A program made the position numbers and the translations under genes. From assembly GCA_037576195.1 (NCBI GenBank), contig CM075103.1, forward strand, positions 29,596,723 through 29,660,722: DNA of 64,000 nt, in the 5' to 3' direction. Shown here piece after piece: positions 27,104 to 39,079 of the stretch. Every line of letters begins with the position of its first letter. Within the stretch, counting starts at the first letter, position 1. The stretch comes from Phytoseiulus persimilis. Taxonomy: Eukaryota; Arthropoda; Arachnida; Mesostigmata; Phytoseiidae. The notes under the pieces are model-generated. The model saw only the letters and a list, made by a program, of their open reading frames with translations. It searched no databases and was not told the DNA's origin.

Positions 27104-27788
27104 TCAAACTGTTTCGAGTTTACCCACACCTTCGGCTGTTTGAGAAAAAAATTCTCTCATCGTGTGCACCGACCTTCCCAAACGTTCATCGCGTCTACCA
27201 CCATGTCCCCTCCTGTTCCGCTGAAACGAACGACCGGTATTCTCGGCACTTTTATCTCGGTTCTCTAACAAGCTCGTCCCAAGTTACAGGGCGTCTATCG
27301 AGCTTGACAACGATCGACGCCATATCCTCCGTAGAGACACTTGTTGAATATTCGAGCTCGACTTCACCGATACTGCGCTCGGCTGTTGAGGAGCATGATC
27401 GAACGCGGAATAAACGGCGGAGAACCCTGCCATGATCCATCGTCGACTCGGGGATCTATTTCTGACCTATATCCGCTGAGCCACCTCTGATGTCTGTCAC
27501 ATGTTGAACCTAGATGCACAGCAAGTGACACGCCAGTTCGCAATACTGCGGCCGTCTAGTCCGCTGCGGTCGTAACTGTCATTGGAATCCGCAACAGCGG
27601 GGCGGCGGCAGAAGCGGTCCGTCGACAGTGTTCAGGCCGACCAATAGGAACTAAAATGATCGAAGCTCAGAGCGCTCACCCTCCTGGACCTTCAAGAACG
27701 CGGCGTTGCCGGCCGTGGACTTCATTAAGGGCGAAGCGTTCCTCGTCGCCAGAAGACGGCCGAATCCAATCACGCAACGGAGCGGCAT
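27104..27788 (-). CDS. Candidate small gene with mitochondrial-like N terminus
   Basis: Four segments keep phase from ATG at 27788 to TGA at 27104: 27788-27680, 27426-27288, 27220-27174 and 27135-27104, giving 108 aa. The N terminus (MPLRCVIGFGRLLATRNAS) is basic, hydroxylated and free of acidic residues, like a mitochondrial presequence. The C-terminal part contains GTGGDMVVDAMNVWE. I do not recognise the family. Weak points are a third intron of only 38 bases and a basic middle exon in an atypical frame; a competing frame in the same exon (27440-27252) ends TWDELVREPR. Treat exons 1, 3 and 4 as more likely than exon 2. Confidence 0.35.
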
Positions 27789-30700
27789 CGTGCTCTGGAA
27801 GAAAGTTTCACTTTTATCAATACTGGATGTTGGGATTCGGGCCACAGATTGCTTAAACCCTCATTCGATCGCGAGATTCCTCGTCGAACACTGAAACGGT
27901 GGAATGTGCTGAGAATAACGATCAACTCCTGAACCGACGAAGCGGGCGCGCACTCAGAGCTCAGGCGAGACTTCACGTAGTTCCTGAATTTCGCGGCCAT
28001 CAACTCCGTGAGTGTCACGAAGCATGGCCGGCGATAGCCTGAGTTGGAACACTTGGTTGATTTCAGTCATCCTACAGTATTCCGTTGAAGCGCCGTGGAC
28101 TAGGAAAACTTTTATGAATCCGGAATGTTCGGGGAGGTCCGGGTTGAAAGCACATGGCAGCCAGCAGCACGCGGAGCAATATCCAAACACGAGCCTTCAT
28201 CCGGGAACAGCCCGAGCCAAAACGTCGAATCACGTCGGAATCGATCGTTGAACCACGTAAGGACGAAGATTTTCGACTCTGGGCGGTTCTGATGAGTTTA
28301 CACAATCGAGGGAGAAACCATTCGACTGAGACATTCGTTCCTGGTGAAGCCTCGCGACGCCCCGCGTTCAATGAATAACACACTGGAAAACGAGTTACGG
28401 AGAGTCCTAGTTCGTGAGAGCCTCGATTCAACGTTCGATGCGCGTGATTCGTTGGCCTGAGTCCAAGGCCGAGGCTATCTTCCTGCGTCTGCACGTTCTC
28501 TCAGGATCCCGCGATTCGGTCTCACTAACGGCCCCTCAGTATTGACGACTTCCGATGAACCGATTGTGAGCCGAATAGCTCAGTGTCCTTTTGCTGGGCT
28601 GCGAAAATGCCACGGATTGGAGCTCTCAATACTCACTTTCTCGTTCGTAGTTAGTCGAGCGGTTGATTAGCTCGGGAAAAGTCTCGTCTAGCGCTTGCCG
28701 CCAACGATCTCGATAGCTGGCGCTCACACACGACAACAAGACAGCGAGTATCGCTTGGATTGGGGCTACCGAGGCTTCGGCTGCTGGCCAGACGTAAACA
28801 GTAAACAACCGGTTTACCGGCTGATATCTGAGCCGGAGGACTGTCCGTTCGCCGTGTCTTAATGGCCGCTACCGCGAGAGGGATCCGTTCCTTTCTCCCC
28901 TCCTCTTAGCTGTTAGGCAGTCGCACTCAGTCAGTAAACTTGCCACATGTCCACTTGGTGAGAGGGAGAGAGCAGAACTCCGCATGGAGGCTTGTGGCTC
29001 GCTCTGTGAAGCGAGCTGCCTCGCCGGCGGGATGCCGCTCAACTGTGAGTGGCGTGCTGGCCTCGAGTTCCCGCGTCAAGAGATCCGCGCGCAAGAGCGC
29101 TGATGCCGCGAAAATAACGCGCGAATACTTTCGGTCACGGCTTTGTCACTGCCCAACGTTCCGGAGGTGGCACTTTGTTGCTGTTCACGTGATGATTCAG
29201 ATGCTCTGAAGAGCTTGGCCGCTGTCAAGTCGCGAGTTCACGGGGAGCCGCTGCCTCACTGGCGGGATCTCGCTTACTTTCTCGTTCGTCTCAGCTGCGA
29301 AATTTCCGAAAACTCCGTTCGCTCGAAATGGGCGACGTTTGAACGAGAGCGCGGTGCATTCAATCGAGGGTTCATCTCATTCAAGTCACGGCAATAGCTT
29401 GTTGGCATAGGAACCCTCGTGTCGAGCAACTGCGATTCACTCCAGTGAATCCCGGAAATCCGTCACAACTTTCTGGGTTCGCGCATCTTCCGCTACAGAA
29501 CTACATCGACGATCATTCGACGTAGCTGATTAGAGAGATCTGGGCCCCATTCGCCATCGATGAGTTGATGAGGGAGCGGGTTTATTCTCGGTTTCGCGAG
29601 TTGTGGTTTATTCAACCATCTCGTCATGATTGCGTTAAACATCAGTGAACCGGCGAGGACGCTCACTGCGAAGGAGGAACTCTCCGATGATTCTCCTCCT
29701 TCGTCCAAGAATCCAAGATCGAACTCCCTCAAGTCCAAAACAGCCCAAGCATCAAACGCATATCTTCCCGAAGCTCCATGCAATTTTCTGAGAATTCTAA
29801 TCGCAGCTGTGATAACGGTTCGACCGATGGTTTCTTCCATCCGCTGGGAGGCCGGTGGTCACGGTTCCGTTTTGTCGCTAACAAGAACTTGTGTTTCGAG
29901 CGGAGGCGTTCGGGGGACGATTTCGCGAACGCGAAGTTCCAAATCGCTTGAACGTTTCGCGCTCGCAACACGAAAGACCGACCGAAACTGGAGCAAATTT
30001 CCCTCAGATTCGGAATCGAAGACACGACACCCATGAATAGGAATCGAGAACGACTCGGCCGCGTTGATATCGTCGATTGCGCAATGAGCTTCTGTGGCAT
30101 TTCGGCGGGCTCTGGCTCGAGCTGGAAATCGCTCGGAAGCGTCATTTGAAGAACAGCCAGCTCAAGAAACCCGTCGGGCTGTCACTCCGGCAGGAGAGTC
30201 TTCCGTTCGGTTGTCCTGTCAGAACCTGATCGAGCTCCGGCTGGGCTGTACCAAAGAACACGCGTCAACTCGCGAAGCAAGGGAGGATTCTTTTACCCTC
30301 TCTTAGTCCTCGCCTGATCCGAGCCGGCGAACCACCCGAGCCTCCAGTCGTCGCCCGATCGCGAACATTCAGGCGGTAGGAAGTCTGGAGAAGATCGCAG
30401 TTTTCGTGAAAGACATCAAAGTCCCTCGTCGAGTCATCCAGGAAGAGCCGGAATCACGCTCCGTGCGTTTCTTGTCCAAGATCCCCCATCATACATACGG
30501 GCGTTTGAATGCTTTGACGGACGTCGCCTTCCTTCAACGAAGGATTCCAGCTCTCACAATGCAGATTTTGTAAGAACACAAGAGCATCGCGCACCAAAAA
30601 GGTACGTGCCCCAGACAGCGCTCTTCGAACCATCGGTTGATACCGATCAGAAGAAAAGAAGGAATTGCTGCTTCCTTTGTCGTTTTGCTTCTGCCGTCTC

Positions 30701-32484
30701 TCACGGCTCTCTCTTGGATTTCTGAATGTCGTTTCCCCCCTTCGCACGTCGTTTCACGCATTCGGGCGCCGGATCCGCGACCCAGCGAGTCTTTTGTTGG
30801 CGAACGAACGCTTTACCACTGTTGCCCCGTTCATCACAATAATCTTCTCATCCGAGCTTGTTACACCAGTGTAGATGACTTAGCGAGCGGACTGGAAAAA
30901 CTGATTCCGGACGATTCCCGACTCTTTTCCCGAGACCGGGAAACGAGCGCTAGTCGTCGAATCCGGCGATCCGGTTCAGTTCCGACGATCAGTCGACGAA
31001 AAACCATGCGATCCGATCTTGGGAGAAGACTCGCGGAAAGATCTGCGGGAATTCGTCTCGATTCAAGTACGTCCTGAGCCGGAAACCAACTTCCCCGAGT
31101 CGCGTGCATCGCACGGAACTTGCGGTACGATCGGAAGTAGAGCCGAGGCACGGAGGAAGCTCAGCTATTCCCGGGAATGAGTTCACGACCATTTGAGGAC
31201 TTCATGCAAGGAGACCCCAACCGGCTCCCGGGCCTCCGAGGCTCGATCTCCTGGAAACCCCCGGAAATCGTGGAACTCAAGGACATCAAGCAAATGTTAT
31301 TTGTTTCGTCGCTGGTCCACAACGAGACGGCTGGCATGCACGAGCCCGGGCTCGGATCGCCTCAACCAAGCGCGCGATGATGTCCGTTGTCGTATTGTAC
31401 AGGACCAGATGTTCGGCGCGTGTCTGCCAGTTAGCGACTGAGCGAGCCAAACGCCGAACGACTGCACCGGTCCTCCACTTTGGCTGCTTGGAGCTCACCG
31501 CGTGCACCAGTCGCCACAGAGGGGCCCGGTGGGGACACTGTTCGACTCGGGAACAGCACGCGATCGATCACGATCGGATGGATACGGATTCCAGAGCGAG
31601 AATGGAATTCTTGGGCGGTGCTCCGCGCATGGGTTCTCGAGAACTATTTTCTGGCAGGAAATCCGAGCTCTACGTACATGCACGTCTCCAATTTTCTAAT
31701 GAGAAGATATTTAGTGAGTGTGTGAAGGTAGAAAAGTGTCCACATCGCCGATTCCGAAATCGACACGGTCGAGAACTCCGAGCATCCGGTTCTTTGCTAT
31801 CCCGATCTAGAGGATTCGTGCGGCGCAGCTCCTGTTGCTTGAGTCTGCTCTCGAGCTCTAATTTGATAGTCCCCCGATTGGCTGCGAACCACCCGCGGGA
31901 CTCCCCCCGCATCGAGGCCATGGGAGCGCGTCGGATGGAGGACTCTCACGAAGATGCGACGACGAGCTGTGGTCCCCCCCCCCCCCCCCCCATGGTAGAG
32001 CAAGCTCGCCCGTGCGGTTAGCTGACTAGTGACGGAACTAACCCAGAACCCCCTGTATCGCGGAATTTCGAGCGGCGTTCGGAAATCCGCAAATCCACAA
32101 AAAGTTTCTCTAGAGGGGGAACGCGTAGAACCTCGGGGAGCGAGGTGTGGGTCGCCAAGGGACCGAGTGTCGACCTGGATGATTTTCTCCCGATGAACAA
32201 AACAATACGGGACCGGATGGCGCAAGGGCGGCCACAAATTCAGGTTGCTCCTTCTAGAAAGAATCACCTGAGTCATTGGGGACGGATCGCAGTCAGAGCA
32301 GAGCGTAGACCCATCCAAGCCCGCCGTACCGGTCTCAAAAGACGGATGCCCGCCGATTCTTTCGATCTCCCCCACAAAATGCCGCTGCGGTCGAAACCAG
32401 GCGGGTTCAACGGCACGCGTCGGGAATCTAGACGTTTCGCGTGACGTGCGATGTGGGCACGAATATCACTCTAATATCATGTCG
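27789..32484. other. 4.7-kb stretch with no recognised gene
   Basis: Coding-like but unplaced frames occur at 27954-28190 (minus), 29493-29840 (minus) and 31177-31380 (plus, 67 codons with its own ATG and stop). None has both a recognised motif and splice support. A C18 tract lies at 31974-31991. Confidence 0.35.
31974..31991 (+). repeat. C18 homopolymer
   Basis: Eighteen consecutive C. Such tracts are assembly-sensitive, and their minus strand could form a G-quadruplex. Confidence 0.9.
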
Positions 32485-32557
32485 GGCTCCGTGGCCAAGT
32501 GGTTAAGGCGTCGGTCTTGTAAACCGAAGATCACGGGTTCGATTCCCGTCGGAGCCT
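32485..32557 (+). tRNA. tRNA-Thr-UGU: tRNA-Thr (anticodon UGU)
   Basis: A complete 73-base cloverleaf. The 7-bp acceptor stem pairs GGCTCCG (32485-32491) with CGGAGCC (32550-32556), followed by a T discriminator. The anticodon stem pairs TCGGT with ACCGA around loop CTTGTAA, so the anticodon is TGT at 32518-32520 and reads ACA (Thr). The T stem ACGGG/CCCGT encloses TTCGATT. The internal Pol III A box (TGGCCAAGTGG) and B box (GGTTCGATTCC) are intact. There is no intron and no encoded CCA, as expected for a eukaryotic nuclear gene. Confidence 0.97.
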
Positions 32558-32566
32558 CGGGGAACC

Positions 32567-32571
32567 TTTTT
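32567..32571 (+). terminator. Pol III terminator of tRNA-Thr
   Basis: A run of five T starting 10 bases after the tRNA 3' end, the usual RNA polymerase III stop signal. Confidence 0.85.
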
Positions 32572-33892
32572 GAGCTATTTTACCCGATTCGATCTCCGTA
32601 ACCTCGAAAACCAAGCGCAAACGCTCGATGATTCCAATGGCTGATCGCTTCCAATAATAACTCTATCGTTTCGCGCTAACGCCAAGCGTTTGGCGGAACG
32701 GCCCACCGGGGAAGAATCGACCTCCCCGTGAATCGCGTCAAGAGCCATAGGGCCCTTAACGTAGGGTGAAACGTCTGTCACGCTCGACCGAAGCGAAATT
32801 AGCCGATCCGTCCGGTGACCGCTGTCTCGTCGAGGTTCCGGCCTGGGGTCCGCGCGATGGTGCTCCAAGTGCTCAGCTTTGATTGATACTGCCCCATCTC
32901 CATTTCGGTTGTCATATTTCGAGCCGGTGGTTGAGTTTCTTGTGTTTTTTTTTTTTATCTGGAAAGAAGTAGGATCTTCGGTGTTTTTGAGACGGATTTC
33001 GTCGCCGCAGCTATGGCAGACGTTTAGGGCTGGCCGGCCGCATGTTGACTCGCGGTGGCAAGAACGTTAAGTTAACGCTTGGAGCGATCCGTGCGGCTGC
33101 GAACAACATCTGCTCTCTTTCTGAGCTCCTCTAGCCAAGCCACGACCGCTGACAGAATTGTTTTGAATGGGCCCATTTCTATCCGAACGGTTATGATTTG
33201 GAGCTTCCTCGTCATAATGATGGACTGCTGCCCGATGCTGCGCTGGTGGATCAACTCGCCGGAAAAGTGGTTTAGCTTAGCGGCAAACTGGACTTTCCTG
33301 GGATGGGAGCTATAATAGGATTTGACTTCTGCCCCGGCTCAGCCGTTCGAGCCTCGCTCCGTGTGACCCGGGCTGGTTCGATTGTCTTCGAATGAGTCGC
33401 GGTCCGCGGAGCGACGTCACAAACGAGTCCATCATCGCTGCTAGCAAAGTCGGAACGGGGAGGAAAACAACAACGAGAATGACAATCCTTCCGAAATGGA
33501 TGGTTTTGCTCTTTTTTTTTCTGTAAAGCTCCACTTCACAAAAGCCCGCAACACAATTGGGACGAAGTTTTTGTCTCGGGATCGAATGCCGTCACGGATA
33601 CGGTATTGTCTTGCGTTGTCGTTGGGCCGCTTCGCATCAGAAGCATCCAGAATTACGTCGACTGATCTTATTGTCGGGTCGCCTCCTGAAGTGTCCCATT
33701 TTCTGCGACTTTCCGCCGACCCTCTTTGTCAGCTTCTGATTTTCGAAGGTCACCCATGGAGACCCAAGAGTTCCCTCGTTCTGGCCGAGTCGAGCTAACT
33801 TCTCGGTGTGTACGAGAACGGAGTACTACGACGTTGATGCGCGACGGAAGGACCTGCACGGAGCGCCGATCCGTCGACGAGGATTCGTTCAC
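32572..33892. other. Interval after the tRNA gene, possible exon at 33072-33254
   Basis: A minus-strand frame ending in TAA at 33072 reads TILSAVVAWLEELRKRADVV, a plausible C-terminal helix, and might belong to the gene started at 34152. The opposite strand is open as well, with a hydrophobic frame at 33079-33315. I could not decide between them. Confidence 0.25.
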
Positions 33893-34152
33893 CTGTCTTC
33901 TGCTAATCCAGGCTGGGTGCCCCCATCGCGTGACAAAACGCCGGCTGTACACAAAGTGCACTGCATGGTAGCCCCCCGATGTTTTTTCCCCGTCAGCTAG
34001 TCCCGCCAGGTGTGTCGACCACTTTGCTCGAGAGGCAGCTCCGGAGCAGATGACCGACTTACCGTGACGATGATCCGTCTCCAGCACTTAGCTTCCTCGA
34101 AACTGGTGAATTCCACGTCGCGTTCAGGGAGCAGCGTTGGGAGTTCGCCCAT
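33893..34152 (-). CDS. Candidate 5' end of an unrecognised minus-strand gene (two exons)
   Basis: Exon 1 (34152-34063) opens with ATG and encodes 30 residues, MGELPTLLPERDVEFTSFEE onwards, before a strong GTAAGT donor. Exon 2 (33960-33893) follows a CATGCAG acceptor in phase and is Cys/Gly-rich (CTLCTAGVLSRDGG), with a GTGAAC donor. Later exons are not resolved. The first exon looks firmly coding; the second is less sure. No family recognised. Confidence 0.4.
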
Positions 34153-34845
34153 GTTGATCTGGGTTCCCTTGTTTTTTCCCTGATCCCAAAACGGGAATTA
34201 TCCACCAACGAGAGACAGGGGAAGCAGAGGCTAGTCAGAATAAATTCTGAAGTCATTGGAGCCAATCTCGGTTCGGTAACTCCGGAAACCAATCTCGACG
34301 ATGGTTTTTTTTCCGGCAGCGTCTCGTGGGGCAGGGAGAACCTGGTGAATTGTCTGCGAATATGAGCGATACAAATGATGGGATACCCATAGCCCCAACG
34401 TGTGTCTCATGGAAGCGGCTTTTCCGTGAGAAGATTTCCTCCAAATAGACATGTGAGTCTGTCATCCACAATAGGAGCTATTTTTACGCGCGCGCAGAGA
34501 ATCCATCTACATCACCGATAGATTGTCGAAAGGAATCGTTCCGGCTCCTATACAACACCGGTTCGCATCGCTCCCCGGGACGAGTCGCGTTAGACGCTGC
34601 TGTCGGCACAGAACATGTTGACAGGCATTCGGCTCGCAGTGGAAACTCCTGATTTCTGAGCCCCAGCTGAAAGACTTCGGTGCTTTCTGGGAAAGAGAGG
34701 TTCCCAGCGGGAAGCTCCCTCACTAGTCCTTTCTTCAAACCGACTCCGGGACGACGAGATGGCAGTGAGCGCTCGAAGATGAGTCCGGAATATTCTCGAA
34801 AATTTTCGACGAACTCCTCCACTCCCAAGCAAGCTAGAATGTCAA

Positions 34846-34868
34846 CCCCCCCCCCCCCCCCCCCCCCC
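34846..34868 (+). repeat. C23 homopolymer
   Basis: Twenty-three consecutive C, about 60 bases upstream of the start chosen for the eight-helix membrane protein, so probably in its promoter or 5' UTR. Its true length is likely uncertain in the assembly. Confidence 0.9.
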
Positions 34869-34928
34869 AATCCGCAGCGGCCCTCGCTCTGGCGACCCCT
34901 TCCTTACCGAAAAAGCAGCTATGAGCGA

Positions 34929-36668
34929 ATGAAACGTTTCTCCATTTTCAGAATACTAATGCTGATCAACGGGCACAAAGATTGGGTTCTCTCATTTGAA
35001 GCTAACTGTTCAGTTTACAAAATGCTTCCCTCGGACAGCCTAACGTCAGATGCTTTCGTGGTGCTGAGCACGACGTTAGCCACAGTGGCGCTCATGATGA
35101 ACGTCGGGCTGATCCTAGTCATGTGAGTTGCAACCGCGAATCGAGAATAAAGACAATGTCTGCCAGCATCTAGAAACGATTGCTGGAACTCCGTCGCAGC
35201 GTTCTCGCTCCTCGGAATCCAGTCTGAATAAACAACGGCCTCCGAATAGAAATAATTTTCCTGTACAGATTCTGCTTGCCATCCTGCTGGAAGTCCCTGT
35301 ACGTTCTCATCAACTGTTTCAACGGTTGTGTCGCGTCCAGCGCTTTAATATACCACGCTCTCGCGGAAATACCGGTGGGGAAGAGAGGGACAACTCTGAA
35401 CTGCAGTTCGAAGCTTTCTTCGCTGTTAACGCTGTGCATCCTCCTTGGGTACATCGGCAGCCTAATCTCCATCACAGGTCAGCAAGTTCCGTCGAGCTTC
35501 TTTTGGCCCGCACTGCAGAAGGTGACACTTGACGGTTTTCGATTTCTTCCAGCGCACAAATGGCTCTCCGCCACGTGGCCGCAAGTTCTCAACAGTGTCA
35601 CCAAAAACTTTGTGTTCTCCCTCTGCCTCAACTGCTTGTCTCTGCTACAGGTAATTGACCTTGACCGAAAGAAGAGCGAAATGGGAGATACCAATCGGAA
35701 TGTCCCGATCGAAACTCTAGTAATTTCTCGAGTGCCGACTTCCAGATCGTCTTCTTCGTCGCGATGCTCTACAAGCCCGAATTCTCAAACGAGGGAGCAA
35801 AAATCTGTTTGCCGCCATACGAGTGGGACGTTCGGTTTTCGCAGTGAGTTTTGCGTTGGTTATGAGAAGCAGGGAGCGGAACAGATGAATCTGACGTGAT
35901 TCCTCTCGCCGGAACTCGGAGATGTCAGTGAAAGCATTCTTCGAAAATTTTCAGTTATCTCACCGGAACTTATGTCGTTGAAATGCTCCTGGTCGGTCTG
36001 TTCCTCATTACGCTGACCGCCACCCTGCGGAAAAAAGAGCTTTCCTCCATGAACAGCTTCGATCTCCAGGTGACAATAGCCTTCAATCGTTCGAGAGCGA
36101 GCCATCTAATCCATGGAAGAGTGTCCAGAACTTTTCTCTTTCTCTGGAGCGATCGGAGAGACCTCAGGAGGGATTGTCGAAGGACGGATCCGAGAGGATC
36201 TGAGATCGAAGCCAACTTTAATAACCCAGACATATCCATCACTTCACAGATTCTATGGCTGAAGTATTTCCTGCTCGCCATAAGTACCCTGCCATTCATT
36301 GCTCTGACCGTACATCACGCCATGATTCAAGAGAACAATGTTTGTCTGATAATCAAGGACGCCGTTCAGGTAATCGATTTTTCTCAGTGTCGAGGAAGCG
36401 CTGGAAGATGGATGATACTCCGATCGGAAATGGAAACAAAGAGGTTTTTTCCAGGTCTGGACTCTCGTGGCGACAGTCGTGCTCTCGATGACCGTCCCCG
36501 GTATCCAGGTCTTCTACGACTCGGTTTTATGCAAAGGTGAATAAAGTTGATGAGTGTCCTCGTGCAGAACTGGTGTCGGGGCTTTTCGCATTGAAGTTCG
36601 CTGGAACGCTGATCTTTTATTCTCTGGGACCGTCACCCCGGGCCCGGGGTTCTCAAATCGTCCTCTAG
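34929..36668 (+). CDS. Unrecognised multi-pass membrane protein, about eight helices
   Basis: Eight exons keep phase from ATG at 34929 to TAG at 36668: 34929-35122, 35269-35477, 35553-35650, 35746-35843, 35955-36069, 36250-36369, 36455-36536 and 36568-36668, giving 338 aa. Hydrophobic segments, with rough residues: 43-65 (exon 1), 72-97 and 107-131 (exon 2), 145-180 (exons 3-4), 200-225 (exon 5), 240-262 (exon 6), 280-300 (exon 7) and 307-327 (exon 8). Exon 1 has a possible N-glycosylation site (NCS) before the first helix. A cysteine in the loop between the fourth and fifth helices (KICLPPYEW) recalls the GPCR extracellular loop. However, there is no DRY or NPxxY motif, and an eighth helix is predicted, so I do not call it a GPCR. 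A transporter or chemosensory-type receptor is possible. The start is uncertain: ATG at 34959 also fits, preceded by a TTTTCAG that could be an acceptor. Confidence 0.7.
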
Positions 36669-39079
36669 CAGCAAACTTTTTGGAGCGTATTCCTATCGCC
36701 AGAACTCCAGTTTCCCCGCCCGAATCTTTCTAGTAGCACAGCACTCCCCATCGTCGCAGACTTCCATTCCATGCCAGGCGGATAACTGAGAGGATCCCGT
36801 TTCAGGAACGCTCTATCTGTTGGAGAGATGTTGCTGTCTGCCGCACCTCTCGAAACACGTCGTCGAAGGAGAGCCACTCAACAAATTCCTCCCAAGCAAG
36901 GATCAATTCATTCTTAGAGCTGGGAATCAGCCTCTGGTCGCAGTCAGATCGGACGCTCAGAGCCAACAAACAGATGTCATTTACTGAAGATAACCAATCA
37001 AGCGTCTACTGTCAATGAGTCCGGATGCAGATTCGCGAGGACAGAGCCGAGCCGACCTCCATGGTTATCGTTGTTGGAACTTCAGCACGTTTTGTCACGT
37101 TGGTTTTGTCACGTGCGTTCACTCACTGCAAGATCTCTTAACATCACGACTCTGGCTGGTGATAGATCCGCCCAGTCAGCGGCCGTTAAAGAATCGCATC
37201 AGGAGTCGCTCGCGCAAAACGCCTCCCGAAGCGCTCGCCAGGTGAACGAGTTACGCAAACGTCTTCCGACAGAGAAGAGATCGGCATGTTGATCCTAGGC
37301 AGGAACAGCTTGGTTTAGGCTCCTGAAATAAAAGCGTTGCTCGTCAAGACATCCATTTCTTCCCCTATCATAGATTTCCCCTACGAGAAGTTCGGCTGGA
37401 ATCTGATCACTCGTAGTACGCAACACTGATTCAGCGACCTTTGCAACCAAACCGTGTTACCTACGATGATGAAGATCGATCGATAGACGGAAGACCGCAC
37501 AGGGGGAGTCAATTTATCGGCGTTGTACCACCCAAGCCGAGCACTGATCGTTGGGGGTTGCTCGAAATCCGGCCCATCAGAGACTGGTAGGTTTCCTGAA
37601 GCGAGCGTCGACAGTTCCTGAGTTGAATGAAGACGCACGGCGGCATGTTTTTGTTTTGATCCCTCCCTCTGGATATGAAACGAAAGAATCCTGGACTCCC
37701 GACTGGGAGGATTGCGCTCAACTTCTGCGGTGACTCGAAAGAGTTCCTACGGCTCTTCTGTCTATACTTCATTGTCAGGTTCCCCTCCTCATGCACTCAT
37801 AGTTCCTTTTCTGAATAATAGCGTTTGCCCTTTGCGAGCTGTTCCATGAGAAAAAAAAACAACAACTGTGACGACTCCGTCCAGCGGGAATACAAGCAGG
37901 GCTTTGCATGTTTTACGAATTTGTGGAGGACTTTTGACGGGTCACGAGATATTCAGAACTTTGGGCAGCTCCGACCCCGACATCTTTTCGAGGCTCCGGA
38001 ACTTCCTTTACGGGAGCCAGAAATCCCACCGCGAGTAACGAACGGCAACGCAACTTCACTCGAACTGTCCCAGGGAGGAAGAAAGGCTTGTTGAGAGAAT
38101 CGGTCGCGAGGGTGCCGACGTAGTCTATGCATCACAACAAAAGTGTTATTCAACAGGACGCTGCGCTCTTCCCTCCAGACCGATCCCTCCCAGATCGAAC
38201 TCTTCGGGGAATATCCAATCTCCGCGGGTCGAGCCCAGGCTCTTCACCGAATCGGCCTCGGCGTTGAACAAGATTCGGTCGCTCCAGCCTCGTCAATACA
38301 AAACTCTTATCATCTAAGCTTACCAAAATAGAATAATGTTCGTGTTTATTCGTCATTCAACGTCCTCATCCTAGCGCCTGAACAATATGCTCTTTGGAAA
38401 CGTACGTATCACACAGCATTCTCCCCTAACTAACGCGGACATTCCCACATATCACTCATGTTGGCATTACAAACATACCCTTGGACATTTCGAACACCGT
38501 TATACGTTATCATTGCTTCGAAAACTGACTTCCTTGCCATAATGGTCGTCATATCATATCATCGTCATTTTCGATAGGAATTATTCGATCGTTGCAACTG
38601 CTGCCACGGATCACAATCACATTGCCATCACCAAAGGATAACACAGCTCTGCAGGGCACCATGGCTCTGAGTTGCGGTCTACTGTCGGGTGATCGCAAGT
38701 CAAAGCATAGTTTTCAGGAACCTTCGGGTCTGAGAAAGCGATGCTCAGCTCGAAAAAAGCAACAAGGATTCTACAAACTTGATCTCCAAAGTTTCCAATC
38801 CGGAATTCAAGTCTCGGAAAAGTGGTCTCCATTGGAAACTTGCGGCTTGGCCGAAGTCTTTGGCGAGGCATCTTCTTCACCCCCAAACACACACGACTAA
38901 CTTTAAATACGTTCACGACTCGCTCCATTGCCTAATCCATCGTGCGTGGAAAAGAGGTACACTGACAAGAGGTCACCATAGGGATGCCCCTTACGCGATT
39001 TGTTTCACCCGATTCCGAGAGAAGGAGCGCACGATAACCAGCTTTGGGGCATTGTTAGCCCTAGCCCACGACTCGGATA
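36669..39079. other. 3' UTR and intergenic stretch
   Basis: The first part is probably the 3' UTR of the eight-helix protein, 36669 to about 37350, ending after the AATAAA at 37327. Beyond it are coding-like frames on both strands at 37551-37733 and 38143-38331 with no splice support, and an AT-rich patch near 38330-38600. No gene recognised. Confidence 0.4.
37327..37332 (+). terminator. Possible polyadenylation signal of the eight-helix protein
   Basis: AATAAA about 660 bases after the stop at 36668. It is the first canonical plus-strand hexamer that I see downstream. Confidence 0.45.

Noticed and set aside
34929-36668. Call of rhodopsin-like GPCR
   Set aside because: Membrane topology is suggestive, but the DRY and NPxxY motifs are missing and an eighth helix appears, so I kept it as unrecognised.
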